Below are positions 55,366 through 62,118 of a DNA stretch of 62,157 nt, piece by piece. A program made the translations under genes and the position numbers. Under the pieces are notes generated by a model, which saw nothing but the letters and a program-made list of their open reading frames with translations, did no database searches and was not told the origin of the DNA. Source of the DNA: Stenotrophomonas maltophilia (GTDB taxonomy: Bacteria; Pseudomonadota; Gammaproteobacteria; Xanthomonadales; Xanthomonadaceae); assembly GCA_002387845.1 (NCBI GenBank), contig DGLB01000001.1, positions 1 through 62,157 of the forward strand. The letters run 5' to 3'. Each line of letters starts with the position of its first letter. Position 1 is the first letter of the stretch.

Positions 55366-55608
55366 CGATACAGCTATGACGCGTTGGTGCGGCTGACGCA
55401 GACCAGCGATGGGGCCGCTGGGGCGCCCATTGAGATGTATGAGTGCGACGCGACGGGCAATCGCACGGCGCTAAAAAACGAATGCTGGGGTACGAATGTA
55501 GGTGTTTCCAGATATGATCTCTGTGGTTGCAAGGACGGGCGGATAGTAATCAAGCCCGTTGGTTGCAAAGGACCGATCGTTGGAGAGACGGACTACAGAT
55601 GGAAGTGA
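55282..55608 (+). CDS. Mosaic ORF: immunity end + RHS fragment + toxin-tip end
   Basis: An open frame of 108 codons made of three parts. Codons 1-29 are the end of the decayed immunity gene. Codons 30-63 (YSYDALVRLTQTSDGAAG to DATGNRTAL) match the 3' end of the shared RHS block. The last 45 codons, with LCGCKDGRIVIKPVGCKGP, look like the end of a toxin tip. The stop overlaps the next gene (ATG at 55599). That overlap is what a tip-immunity pair shows. Whether this ORF is translated is doubtful; it is best seen as a stored tip fragment joined to the RHS exchange point. Confidence 0.6.
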   Translation: MIELTSRNPQCVARLDGVRVFDLPKWERRYSYDALVRLTQTSDGAAGAPIEMYECDATGNRTALKNECWGTNVGVSRYDLCGCKDGRIVIKPVGCKGPIVGETDYRWK

Positions 55609-56261
55609 ATCTGCCGGAAGTCATCGTAAATATCATTGGGTCTCGTTATCCGAGAGGAGAGCCAGAGGTTCTCTGTTCGTATTCGTTCGATGACTACTCA
55701 ATGGACAGCGTAGAGGCGGCGACCTGCGTGGTGCTGGAGGCGGTGAGGAAGATGACGGATGCTGGGGACATCGTTCTTGAGCCGAGAGTTGAGGCTCGCG
55801 TCTGGAGTCGAGAGGGGATCAGGGTGAGCCTGAATCTGTCTGCGGATACTATGCGAAGGATAGCGGCTGGATCTGCGTCGTTTGACCTTGACCTTCAGCA
55901 GATCAATGATCATCAAGACATCGATGGAGGTGTCACGGAGTTCGACATTGTTGAACTGCGTGACCCGCGCCCGGAGCTCGTGACGCTATTCGTTGGCAAC
56001 TCTCCCGAGACCGGGAAGGAGTGCATTCTCGCGCGCTCATGCCGTGATATCTACACAATGGACGGCCTTCAGAAGTGCATCCACGAAACAATCGAACTGG
56101 CGCGAAAGGGTGCTGAAGGCGAGATTGAGTCCTGGCGGCCCCAGATTGGGGTGCGACTCTCCAGCGAGCGGGGTATTCGGCCTTCCATCTATCTGTCTGC
56201 GGACGTGATCAAGGAAGTTTCCTCACTCGGAGCGTCGTTGGATTTTGATCCGTACGTCTAA
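55599..56261 (+). CDS. Two-domain candidate immunity protein
   Basis: A 220-residue soluble protein without signal peptide. It is built from two related halves: the first ends GIRVSLNLSADTMRRIAAGS followed by ASFDLDLQ, the second GIRPSIYLSADVIKEVSSLG followed by ASLDFDPYV. Its start overlaps the end of a toxin-tip-like frame, with GGAGAG upstream, so it is probably the immunity partner of that tip. Absence of a signal suggests a cytoplasmic toxin target for this cassette, unlike the main RHS tips. A remnant of the same C-terminus is at 60180-60264. The family name is not known to me. Confidence 0.6.
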   Translation: MEVNLPEVIVNIIGSRYPRGEPEVLCSYSFDDYSMDSVEAATCVVLEAVRKMTDAGDIVLEPRVEARVWSREGIRVSLNLSADTMRRIAAGSASFDLDLQQINDHQDIDGGVTEFDIVELRDPRPELVTLFVGNSPETGKECILARSCRDIYTMDGLQKCIHETIELARKGAEGEIESWRPQIGVRLSSERGIRPSIYLSADVIKEVSSLGASLDFDPYV

Positions 56262-56529
56262 TGAAGTTGAAAGAGCGCTTGACCCATTCGGACGGGATGC
56301 TTCAACCCATAAAAGGCACTGGATTGATAGGTTCCGGAGTCGGGAGCGCAAGGTGGAGTGAATCGATGAATGCACAAGAGCCAGAATCGGGACGCGCCAT
56401 TGAAGACATGCGTGAGCTGGCGCTTGTGTAAGGACCCATTGAATTCCTGCTCAGGTGTTCGAGCCAGGAATCAATCCATACGTACAAGGCATGCCAGTGG
56501 TGGGCATGGACATCCGGTGAACTGACATG

Positions 56530-57016
56530 ATGCGAATCACGTTGCATCAGTTGCATCGCGCGCTTGTTTTATCGGCTCTTGCGTGTGTCGTCGTGGGGTT
56601 GGGTTCGCAAAGTTCAGTCGCGAGCGCGGCTGAAGCGTGTTCTGCGGAAATTCGCTATATCGGCCTCGCAACGTATACGGCAGGGGCGTTGTCGGAATTC
56701 TCTCCGTGAGAAACACCGGGATGGTGCGTACAAGGTTCCAGCGCCAGATCGCAAGGGCGTGATGCACTACATGTACGCAGAGGTACAGATCGAGGATGCT
56801 GTCGGCGGTTGGAAGCCTCGTAATGCACAGCTGGACTCATGGAGGCGTCCCGCCGCCGAATTACTTGTCCGCCCACAGCCGGTCGTAGAGGTTGCGGTGA
56901 GTGATGTAATCTTTCAGGGTCAGGCGGAGGTCGGTCGCCGTTACGCTGTCTTGTTTCGGGACCTGTCGTTCCAGTGCTTAGTAGTGTCCGAGCCGTTTGT
57001 CGTGGCTGAAAGATGA
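56530..57016 (+). pseudogene. Frameshifted secreted immunity-family gene
   Basis: The first frame (ATG 56530 or 56527) gives a signal peptide, ALVLSALACVVVGLGSQSSV, and the early Cys (EACSAEIRYIG), then a stop at 56707-56709. The rest is in another frame: GAYKVPAPDRKGVMHYMYAE, WKPRNAQLDSWRRPAAELLV, YAVLFRDLSFQCLVVSEPFV. Together they follow the plan of the gene at 53991 (signal, early Cys, Trp-rich middle, late Cys). At least one single-base change near 56695-56715 breaks the gene. Confidence 0.65.
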
Positions 57017-57066
57017 GCTGGTTCGAGTCCTTCCGTCTTCGAGATTGAGTGCTCGCCAATGAACTC

Positions 57067-57183
57067 CATTGGGTCTCCAGACTCTCCTCTACCGGCGGTC
57101 AATGCCTCGGAGCAACAGGGGATGAGAAGTTCTACAGCTTTGACGACGCCGGTCATCTGGTCCGGGATACTGATGGCCTGTAG
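57067..57183 (+). pseudogene. 3' remnant of the lipoprotein immunity gene
   Basis: In frame this reads VSRLSSTGGQCLGATGDEKF then YSFDDAGHLVRDTDGL-stop. It is a close match to the end of the lipoprotein gene at 41229-41579 (VSRLSSNGGRCLGAIGDEKF, YSFDGAGNLIRVIDGL). The signal peptide and the front half are missing. Confidence 0.8.
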
Positions 57184-57292
57184 AATCATGTCTGCCTTTG
57201 TGGTCCGATGCAGATGATCTATATGGAAGGCTTGGCGTGGTTGGCTGAATCTCGACAGAAGTGTTACTGGCTCGATGAGGAAGGCAGGATCG

Positions 57293-57640
57293 ATGAGCAA
57301 TATAGACCTTGAAGTGTTTTTGCGGGCGCTCTGTGAGATCAACCTGCGCAGCCCTGAGCCTGCGGGGAGTGTGATGGTGAGGGTGTTTGGCGACGACTTC
57401 GTGTACAAACAATGGGCTCCAATCCGCCAGGCGGATATAAAGTCGGATGGGTTGCTGGACCCCGGGCTTGGTTCCGGTCCGATCGATTACTCTGACATCG
57501 GCCAAGTTTCAGTGCATAAGATGGATTGGATTGAAGAGAAGGGTGCGGCCGGCGAGCAGGATTACATTGATCTTCTTGAAATGATCTCAGGGCGGGCCAA
57601 TCTGATGGTGAGCGACAGGGCCGTCACGTGGCAGGGGTAA
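57293..57640 (+). CDS. Small soluble protein, candidate immunity
   Basis: A 115-residue protein (start ATG 57293, GGAAGG upstream) with no signal peptide and no recognised domain. It is acidic in the C-terminal half (MDWIEEKGAAGEQDYIDLLE). The start overlaps by 20 bases a short frame, MEGLAWLAESRQKCYWLDEE and onward, ending at 57312, which could be the end of an older toxin tip. Position in the array and small size suggest an immunity protein; there is no direct evidence. Confidence 0.45.
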   Translation: MSNIDLEVFLRALCEINLRSPEPAGSVMVRVFGDDFVYKQWAPIRQADIKSDGLLDPGLGSGPIDYSDIGQVSVHKMDWIEEKGAAGEQDYIDLLEMISGRANLMVSDRAVTWQG

Positions 57641-57711
57641 GTGCACATATCCGCTGAGCTACATTCCGGCACGCAGTGCCTGCGCATGCGGGAGGCGAGT
57701 CTCCCTGGGCG

Positions 57712-57967
57712 TGCGATGTTTGCCTTTCTGGTGGTCAGCTTGATCGTCGTTTTTTTGTGGCCAAATCGCCTAGGTAGAAGTCGGCCTTACTTACGCAAGG
57801 TGGAAGCCGTTATGCGAATCTTTGAGCTGGCTGTCACTCTGCTCATTCCCCGGCTCTACGAGCCGGATGCACCTTCGGTTGAAGCCATCATGATTGAGTT
57901 GGCAAGTCGGAAGCCCCAGTGTGTGACGAGGTCGGCCAGTGTGCGTGTTCCTGATTTGCCCAGTTAG
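57712..57967 (+). pseudogene. Mosaic of membrane- and secreted-immunity remnants
   Basis: Bases 57712-57775 match the helix region of the small membrane genes (AMFAFLVVSLIVV against TMFAFLMMGLAIV). From about 57850 the frame reads YEPDAPSVEAIMIELASRKP then QCVTRSASVRVPDLPS-stop, matching the end of the secreted family at 55280 and 59592. Two families are joined in one 108-codon frame starting at 57641, with no proper front end. Confidence 0.65.
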
Positions 57968-57972
57968 CCGTG

Positions 57973-58080
57973 ATGCACGGGACGCATCGAGTGACAATTG
58001 ATGGCGACCGGCAGCGACAACTCGCCGCCTTGGGGGCTTGGGGATACAATCACGGATGTTCCGCGGCAGGATGGCCATGA
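57973..58080 (+). CDS. Short toxin-tip-like ORF coupled to the next gene
   Basis: A 35-codon frame, MHGTHRVTIDGDRQRQLAAL to GAWGYNHGCSAAGWP, whose TGA overlaps the start ATG of the gene at 58077 in an ATGA arrangement. RHS tips and immunity genes in this locus overlap or nearly touch in the same way. No RHS core precedes it. It is probably the last part of a displaced toxin tip; independent expression is uncertain. Confidence 0.4.
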   Translation: MHGTHRVTIDGDRQRQLAALGAWGYNHGCSAAGWP

Positions 58081-58565
58081 TCAAGCTTGAGAGGATCTAC
58101 GAGGATGAGGACGGCATTTGGCAGCTGGGTGATTACTTCGACTACATCGAGAGTGTTTCTCACCTGATGCCAGGTCAGTTAAGGGATTTCGCGGGCACGT
58201 ATGCCAGCTACGAACTGACTGGCGACGCTACCCTTCATGATTCAGGGATGTCTTCGTTCCAGATATCAAAGACGTTGGGCGAGGATGGAGTCACCAGTAC
58301 GACGGTGCTGGATGTCACTTTGCTTCACCAGTCTCACGAGAAGTACATGCTGCTCACCTATGGCGGGGTCCTGGGCTACTCTCTTTTCGAGGAGGGCGTG
58401 CTTTATCGGGAGCGGGGCGTTGACGTCTTGCTTCACGAGGTTTCAGTCTTGGAGAAACGCGGCTACAGGCATGTGGTGCAGTTTGAGGAAGGTGGTGGCT
58501 ACTCGGTGGATTTTCTCGAGTGTGGATTGACTTACCGGGATGTCGTCCACCCTCCCGTTGACTGA
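58077..58565 (+). CDS. Candidate immunity protein
   Basis: A 162-residue soluble protein with no signal peptide. It starts at ATG 58077, coupled to the short frame before it (ATGA), with AGGA seven bases upstream; an ATG two codons earlier is less well placed. It is acidic and aromatic (RIYEDEDGIWQLGDYFDYIE; YGGVLGYSLFEEGVLYRERG), which is common for immunity proteins that mask basic toxins. It does not match a family I recognise. The lipoprotein gene follows after 26 bases. Confidence 0.5.
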   Translation: MIKLERIYEDEDGIWQLGDYFDYIESVSHLMPGQLRDFAGTYASYELTGDATLHDSGMSSFQISKTLGEDGVTSTTVLDVTLLHQSHEKYMLLTYGGVLGYSLFEEGVLYRERGVDVLLHEVSVLEKRGYRHVVQFEEGGGYSVDFLECGLTYRDVVHPPVD

Positions 58566-58591
58566 GGATCGGGGTGACCAGGGGAAGTTCA

Positions 58592-59092
58592 ATGAATCGT
58601 TCGATTCTGGCAATGACAGTTCTCATGACACTTCCATTGCTTGGCTGTGGTCGCGGAACGGATGGGGTAGAACTCCATCCACCCTGCATTGATCGCAGCT
58701 CAGATGGGCCTTGGTACGACATCGGCAAAACAGCCCCCAAGAGAAAGCAGATTGCGGCTGCCTATGACGCCGAAGGGGAGGCGGGGTTGCGTAAGCTTCT
58801 GGGCGCGCCGTATCGCGAGTCCGACGCGGAGTTGGTCTGGATCTATGAGAAGAGGCGGGAGTACACCCGCGTATCCTGCGATCCTCCTGCATTCCACAGG
58901 GAGTATGACCAGGCGTTCAGTATCGCGCTGATGGTGAGAGCGGAGCGCCCAAAGTGCACGGTCGAGCTACGCGAGTTCATCCAAGAAACCACCCTTACCC
59001 CGGATCAGGCGCTGGAGCTGCGTGCGCCCCTGTCGTCGCCTCCACGCGAGTGCAGATCCCGCAAGAGCCGGAAAAGTGATGAGGGGGGATAG
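58592..59092 (+). CDS. Lipoprotein, candidate immunity
   Basis: A 166-residue protein with a lipoprotein signal, MNRSILAMTVLMTLPLLGCG (lipobox LLGC). The mature part has Cys residues at HPPCID, VSCDPP and PKCTVE and a segment LGAPYRESDAELVWIYEKRR that resembles SmpA/BamE-like small lipoproteins (step from LGxP to xWxY). That resemblance is weak. The tail is Arg/Lys-rich. In this array it is most simply read as an envelope-located immunity protein, but a general lipoprotein is possible. GGGGAAG precedes the start. Confidence 0.5.
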   Translation: MNRSILAMTVLMTLPLLGCGRGTDGVELHPPCIDRSSDGPWYDIGKTAPKRKQIAAAYDAEGEAGLRKLLGAPYRESDAELVWIYEKRREYTRVSCDPPAFHREYDQAFSIALMVRAERPKCTVELREFIQETTLTPDQALELRAPLSSPPRECRSRKSRKSDEGG

Positions 59093-59096
59093 GCGG

Positions 59097-59165
59097 GATT
59101 GTTGAGCAAGCCTTCCATGACGTCGCCTTCCATGACAGCATCGACCATTCATGGGTTTCCGTGCT
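59097..59165 (+). pseudogene. 5' remnant of the gene at 60677
   Basis: The bases read like IVEQAFHDVAFHDSIDHS, matching the N-terminus of the protein encoded at 60677 (MIAEQAFDDVIFHDSIVHV), also at the DNA level. The match stops after about 65 bases. Confidence 0.7.
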
Positions 59166-59240
59166 ATCTACATTGATGGTGATCTGGCGGTCCGCATGGA
59201 TGCTGTGGGATTCAGAAGCAGGAAATTAAGAGAGAAAACC

Positions 59241-59561
59241 ATGAGCGCGTTGAGTTGGTTGGTTCCTTCATTCGGCTATCTGTTGATCGCAGTAATGGTC
59301 CTCAGGGCGGTCGCCATAGTCGTCGCACGCCGCAGCAGCGGCGGTTCCGAGGCGGAGGTGAAGTTTTCGCAGCTCGATCTTCTACCTCTTAACACGCTTG
59401 GAGAGGCGGGGAAGACTTACAAAGCTGCACGCTCGGTCCTGAAGTCGGGGGCGAAATGGCCGCTAAGGGCGCTGATCCTCGCGTGTGCCGCTGCTTGGGC
59501 TACGATGTTTGCCCTTCTGATGGTCGGTTTGGCCATCGTTCTGAGTGGGCAACTTGTCTAG
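59241..59561 (+). CDS. Small membrane protein, candidate immunity
   Basis: A 106-residue protein with an N-terminal helix (LVPSFGYLLIAVMVLRAVAI), a cytosolic-looking middle (EVKFSQLDLLPLNTLGEAGK; KTYKAARSVLKSGAKWPL) and a C-terminal helix (ACAAAWATMFALLMVGLAIV). It is the intact form of the fragment at 46924-47148 and is related at its N-terminus to the membrane gene after RHS 2. It starts at ATG 59241 after a purine-rich stretch. The secreted immunity gene follows within 30 bases, as the fragment order at 46924-47197 also shows, so the two have travelled as a pair. Confidence 0.6.
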   Translation: MSALSWLVPSFGYLLIAVMVLRAVAIVVARRSSGGSEAEVKFSQLDLLPLNTLGEAGKTYKAARSVLKSGAKWPLRALILACAAAWATMFALLMVGLAIVLSGQLV

Positions 59562-59591
59562 GTAAAGGTGTCTCTTGTCCCGGGCGAAATT

Positions 59592-60098
59592 ATGAAACCT
59601 CTGAAGGTAGTGGCATTCGCGTTCTCTCTGGTCCTCTCTGGCGAGGCTTCTTCGAAAAACTCGCCGATGGAACCTTGTGAACACATTAAAGTTGAAATCA
59701 TTGAGGTGGGGGAGGAAGAGGGGCGCGAGGTTGGTGTGATCCGGATTACGAATTCTGGTGATGCGGCCAGCAACTACGATTTGTCAGGCGTTGACCCAAC
59801 GAGGCGTTACCCCCTATTGGATTTCAACTCCTACACCGTCTACACACGCGGCCCGTCGTCCCAGGGTTGGACCGGTCGTCTGTTGATTGGAACCTTCAGT
59901 GCTCCGACGGGGCGGCTCACGATCGAGCCAAAGCAGGCTGTGCTCGTGGCAGCGGATGTCGCGAAGGCATATCGAAAGAATGATTACGCCGGCGAAGACG
60001 TCTACATCAAAGTGATAAGTCGAGATCCAGTCTGCTATGCCGAATCTGCGGAAGTACGAGTTTCTGAGATACCGAGGCGTCCCTCGATGGGGTGGTAA
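59592..60098 (+). CDS. Secreted immunity-family protein
   Basis: A 168-residue protein with signal peptide MKPLKVVAFAFSLVLSGEAS. The family plan is complete: early Cys (MEPCEHIKVEII), VGVIRITNSGDAASNYDLSG, Trp (SQGWTGRLLIGTF), GRLTIEPKQAVLVAADVAKA and late Cys (SRDPVCYAESAEVRVSEI). A GTG eight codons earlier (59568) is an alternative start but would place a polar stretch before the signal. It pairs with the membrane gene just upstream. It is the best intact reference for the decayed copies at 55020 and 57800. Confidence 0.65.
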   Translation: MKPLKVVAFAFSLVLSGEASSKNSPMEPCEHIKVEIIEVGEEEGREVGVIRITNSGDAASNYDLSGVDPTRRYPLLDFNSYTVYTRGPSSQGWTGRLLIGTFSAPTGRLTIEPKQAVLVAADVAKAYRKNDYAGEDVYIKVISRDPVCYAESAEVRVSEIPRRPSMGW

Positions 60099-60169
60099 CT
60101 GTGTGAAATCACCTCGGAACTGGTTAACTCACTGCTGTCAGCGTCGCTGGCCAGCTTCAGGAGCGCGCG
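60099..60169 (+). pseudogene. Fragment of the spermidine-synthase-like gene
   Basis: About 70 bases (GTGTGAAATCACCTCGGAAC and onward) match 35668-35741 of the large gene, the part encoding YEITPELVNSVLSALLANFS. It sits directly after a secreted immunity gene stop, as another fragment of the same gene does near 47268. Confidence 0.85.
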
Positions 60170-60179
60170 CCGATCCAGC

Positions 60180-60264
60180 CGACGAGGGTGAGCTGATGCA
60201 CAGGTTGGTGGCGGCGAATGGGTCGCTCGACGTCGATCCGTACATGTATGGCCCGAAGGGGTGA
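60180..60264 (+). pseudogene. 3' remnant of the two-domain immunity gene
   Basis: In frame this reads ADEGELMHRLVAANGSLDVD then PYMYGPKG-stop. It resembles the end of the protein at 55599 (SADVIKEVSSLGASLDFDPYV). Only the last 25 or so codons remain. Confidence 0.5.
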
Positions 60265-60269
60265 TTGGC

Positions 60270-60674
60270 ATGACGATGGAAACACGGAAGACCATGGATG
60301 AATTGCTGCAGCCATTCCGCGAGATGGCGATGTTTGAGGATTGCGAACTGACCTCGCCGGAAAGTACCTGCCCCTGGGGCGACGCGCCCGTGCATGTGGC
60401 GGCCTATGACAACGACGTTGAAACGCTTCGGGCATTCCTGCCATTCGTCCGTGACCTGAACATCAAGGGGGAACTTCAGCTGACTCCACTGCATAGCGCC
60501 ATCCTGCACGGCTCAGTGGAGGCGGCGGAGATGCTTATCGCGGCAGGCGCGGACGTTGAATGCATGAATCATCTGGACAAGAATGCGCTGACGATGATGG
60601 CGGGGAAGCCTGCGTTCGTTGCAATGGCCCGTAAGTACGGGCTGCGGGTCTCAGAAGAGGAAGAAGGGGATTAG
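60270..60674 (+). CDS. Ankyrin-repeat protein, candidate immunity
   Basis: A 134-residue soluble protein with two to three ankyrin repeats: GDAPVHVAAYDNDVETLRAF, LQLTPLHSAILHGSVEAAEM followed by LIAAGADVECMNH, and NALTMMAGKPAFVAMARKYG. Ankyrin proteins bind other proteins and are known as immunity proteins in polymorphic-toxin loci. GTG at 60261 is an alternative start. The next gene begins three bases after the stop, so they are probably cotranslated. Confidence 0.75.
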   Translation: MTMETRKTMDELLQPFREMAMFEDCELTSPESTCPWGDAPVHVAAYDNDVETLRAFLPFVRDLNIKGELQLTPLHSAILHGSVEAAEMLIAAGADVECMNHLDKNALTMMAGKPAFVAMARKYGLRVSEEEEGD

Positions 60675-60676
60675 AC

Positions 60677-61372
60677 GTGATTGCTGAGCAGGCCTTTGAT
60701 GATGTCATTTTCCATGACAGCATCGTCCATGTCGTTGCCCTCTCCGTCATCCGGAGATCCTGTGAGGTCGATCTGTGCCTTGGGGATTGGGAGCGGCGGA
60801 AACCGCGTTTGACATCCCGCTTTACGTTTGGCGAGATGGACTCCTTCTTCGGGCGCTTTGATTTCCCTGAGTTGGCCAAGAATGCGTGGGCAGGCAACGT
60901 GCAGGATGGCTCCGTAGAGGCGTCCAAGCGACGGCTGAGCATGCACTTGGTCGGTGGAATGCTGGAGGCGGTTGCCGCAAGCATCAGTCTCTACTCACCG
61001 CCCCTGGATGAAGAGCTTGCATCGAATCCAATGGTGGCAGATGCCCCCGGTAAGCCCCAGCCGCTTGAGGGAGTGGATCTGGACAGGTCGCATCTCGAGG
61101 CGATTGAGTTCTCCCCTGTGACCAATACCTGTCGTCTGGATATGCAGGTTCGTACCTCAGAGAGCATGTTTGATCGTGCACCGGCCATGATCCTGATCGA
61201 GGGGGTGACGTCCTGTATCAGCAAGATGGACATGGCGGCGCTGAATGTGGAGTATCGATTCGGAAACGTCATTGGGGGTCACTTTGAGGCCGGTCGCGGC
61301 CTGCTCCGGTTGCACCTGGAGAAGAGCTTCATCGAGATCGTGGGAAGCGCTGCGTGGCTGGTCTGGCGATGA
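60677..61372 (+). CDS. Two-domain soluble protein, candidate immunity
   Basis: A 231-residue protein starting at GTG 60677, three bases after the ankyrin gene. The two halves have a similar outline: a Cys-containing strand region (SVIRRSCEVDLCLGDWE; FSPVTNTCRLDMQVRTSE), then a Gly-containing stretch and a final helix (LVGGMLEAVAASISLY; LRLHLEKSFIEIVGSAAWLV). It has no signal peptide and no recognised family. The first 22 codons are repeated as a fragment at 59097, so it belongs to the shuffled set. An immunity role is inferred from context. Confidence 0.55.
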   Translation: MIAEQAFDDVIFHDSIVHVVALSVIRRSCEVDLCLGDWERRKPRLTSRFTFGEMDSFFGRFDFPELAKNAWAGNVQDGSVEASKRRLSMHLVGGMLEAVAASISLYSPPLDEELASNPMVADAPGKPQPLEGVDLDRSHLEAIEFSPVTNTCRLDMQVRTSESMFDRAPAMILIEGVTSCISKMDMAALNVEYRFGNVIGGHFEAGRGLLRLHLEKSFIEIVGSAAWLVWR

Positions 61373-61449
61373 ATGGATTGCCTGGCGCACTCACGGCGCA
61401 GTTCGAGGAAGCCTGCGAACAGGCAGATAGCTGGCCTGCGCAAGGCTGA
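61369..61449 (+). CDS. Very short ORF overlapping the previous stop
   Basis: A 26-codon frame, MNGLPGALTAQFEEACEQAD to SWPAQG, starting in an ATGA overlap with the gene before. It may be a remnant or a small coupled product. Apart from the overlap there is little support for it. Confidence 0.25.
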   Translation: MNGLPGALTAQFEEACEQADSWPAQG

Positions 61450-61488
61450 CGAGGTTTCAGAATTGCCGAATGAAGAGGAAGCGTGTTC

Positions 61489-61746
61489 ATGGGAGCTACA
61501 AAGAAAAAACGAGCAGTGATGGTTCGGCTGGTGAAGAAAAGTGAGGGGTTGGCCCTCAGTCTGGACGACATTGCCCAGCGGGACGGCGACGACGAGGTGT
61601 GGCAACGGCGGGAGCACTTTACCCACAAGGTTCTGGAGCAATCGAGCTTTGATCCGATGTCGTTTGATGACAAGGAGTTGGCTGACTTTGGCTACTTCAT
61701 CCTGGCGAGGCTTCATGCTTTTCATGAGCTGGGCGAGGCTCCCTGA
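61489..61746 (+). CDS. Small charged protein of unknown function
   Basis: An 85-residue soluble protein with a basic front (GATKKKRAVMVRLVKKSEG) and an acidic rest (LDDIAQRDGDDEVWQRREHF; DDKELADFGYFILARLHAFH). GAGGAA lies nine bases before the ATG at 61489; a GTG at 61483 is also possible. No family is recognised. Two further small genes follow almost without gaps (61748 and 61852), which suggests a three-gene unit. Confidence 0.5.
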   Translation: MGATKKKRAVMVRLVKKSEGLALSLDDIAQRDGDDEVWQRREHFTHKVLEQSSFDPMSFDDKELADFGYFILARLHAFHELGEAP

Positions 61747-61747
61747 A

Positions 61748-61855
61748 ATGGCGTTCTACCAACTTCAAGTCACCACCTGGATCAAGCCGGATGCGGGCGG
61801 GTCGTCTGCAGCGACGGATATCGCATTGCGACTACCGGGGAATTCCAGACCATGA
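61748..61855 (+). CDS. Short ORF coupled to the following membrane gene
   Basis: A 35-codon frame, MAFYQLQVTTWIKPDAGGSS and onward, beginning one base after the previous stop and ending in an ATGA overlap with the next start. The YQLxVTTWIKPDAGG pattern looks like the end or start of a real protein domain. It could be a truncated toxin tip or a genuine small protein. Confidence 0.4.
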   Translation: MAFYQLQVTTWIKPDAGGSSAATDIALRLPGNSRP

Positions 61856-62118
61856 CCGCCGGGTGGCGGGGTCCACTGATGGTGGTCGGACTTTTTGCAC
61901 TCGGTCTGGGGGCATCGGCGTTACTATTTGAACTGTTGCGTCCGTACGCCGTCGTTTGGGTGGGGCTTTGCGGCACAGATACCGGCGGCCACCTCTGCTC
62001 GCTTGCTGCATTCATGGCCAACTACTGGTGGCTGCTCCTGCTGCCTTGGCTTGCTGTTCTGCTGTCGGTCTCAATATGGGGCGCGCGCCTGGCAGCCCGC
62101 CGGACGCAGTGCAGTTGA
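61852..62118 (+). CDS. Small two-helix membrane protein, candidate immunity
   Basis: An 88-residue protein with two hydrophobic helices (GPLMVVGLFALGLGASALLF and ANYWWLLLLPWLAVLLSVSI). They are separated by a short, presumably periplasmic loop with two Cys (VGLCGTDTGGHLCSL), and the tail is basic. The start is coupled to the previous short frame (ATGA). It resembles the other small membrane proteins of the locus in layout but not clearly in sequence. The last 39 bases of the window hold nothing further. Confidence 0.55.
   Translation: MTAGWRGPLMVVGLFALGLGASALLFELLRPYAVVWVGLCGTDTGGHLCSLAAFMANYWWLLLLPWLAVLLSVSIWGARLAARRTQCS

Noticed and set aside
56262..56529. Extra gene between the two-domain protein and the frameshifted copy
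   Set aside because: Only short frames are present. One ends overlapping the next ATG (56528-56530) and could be another tip remnant, but no similarity supports it.
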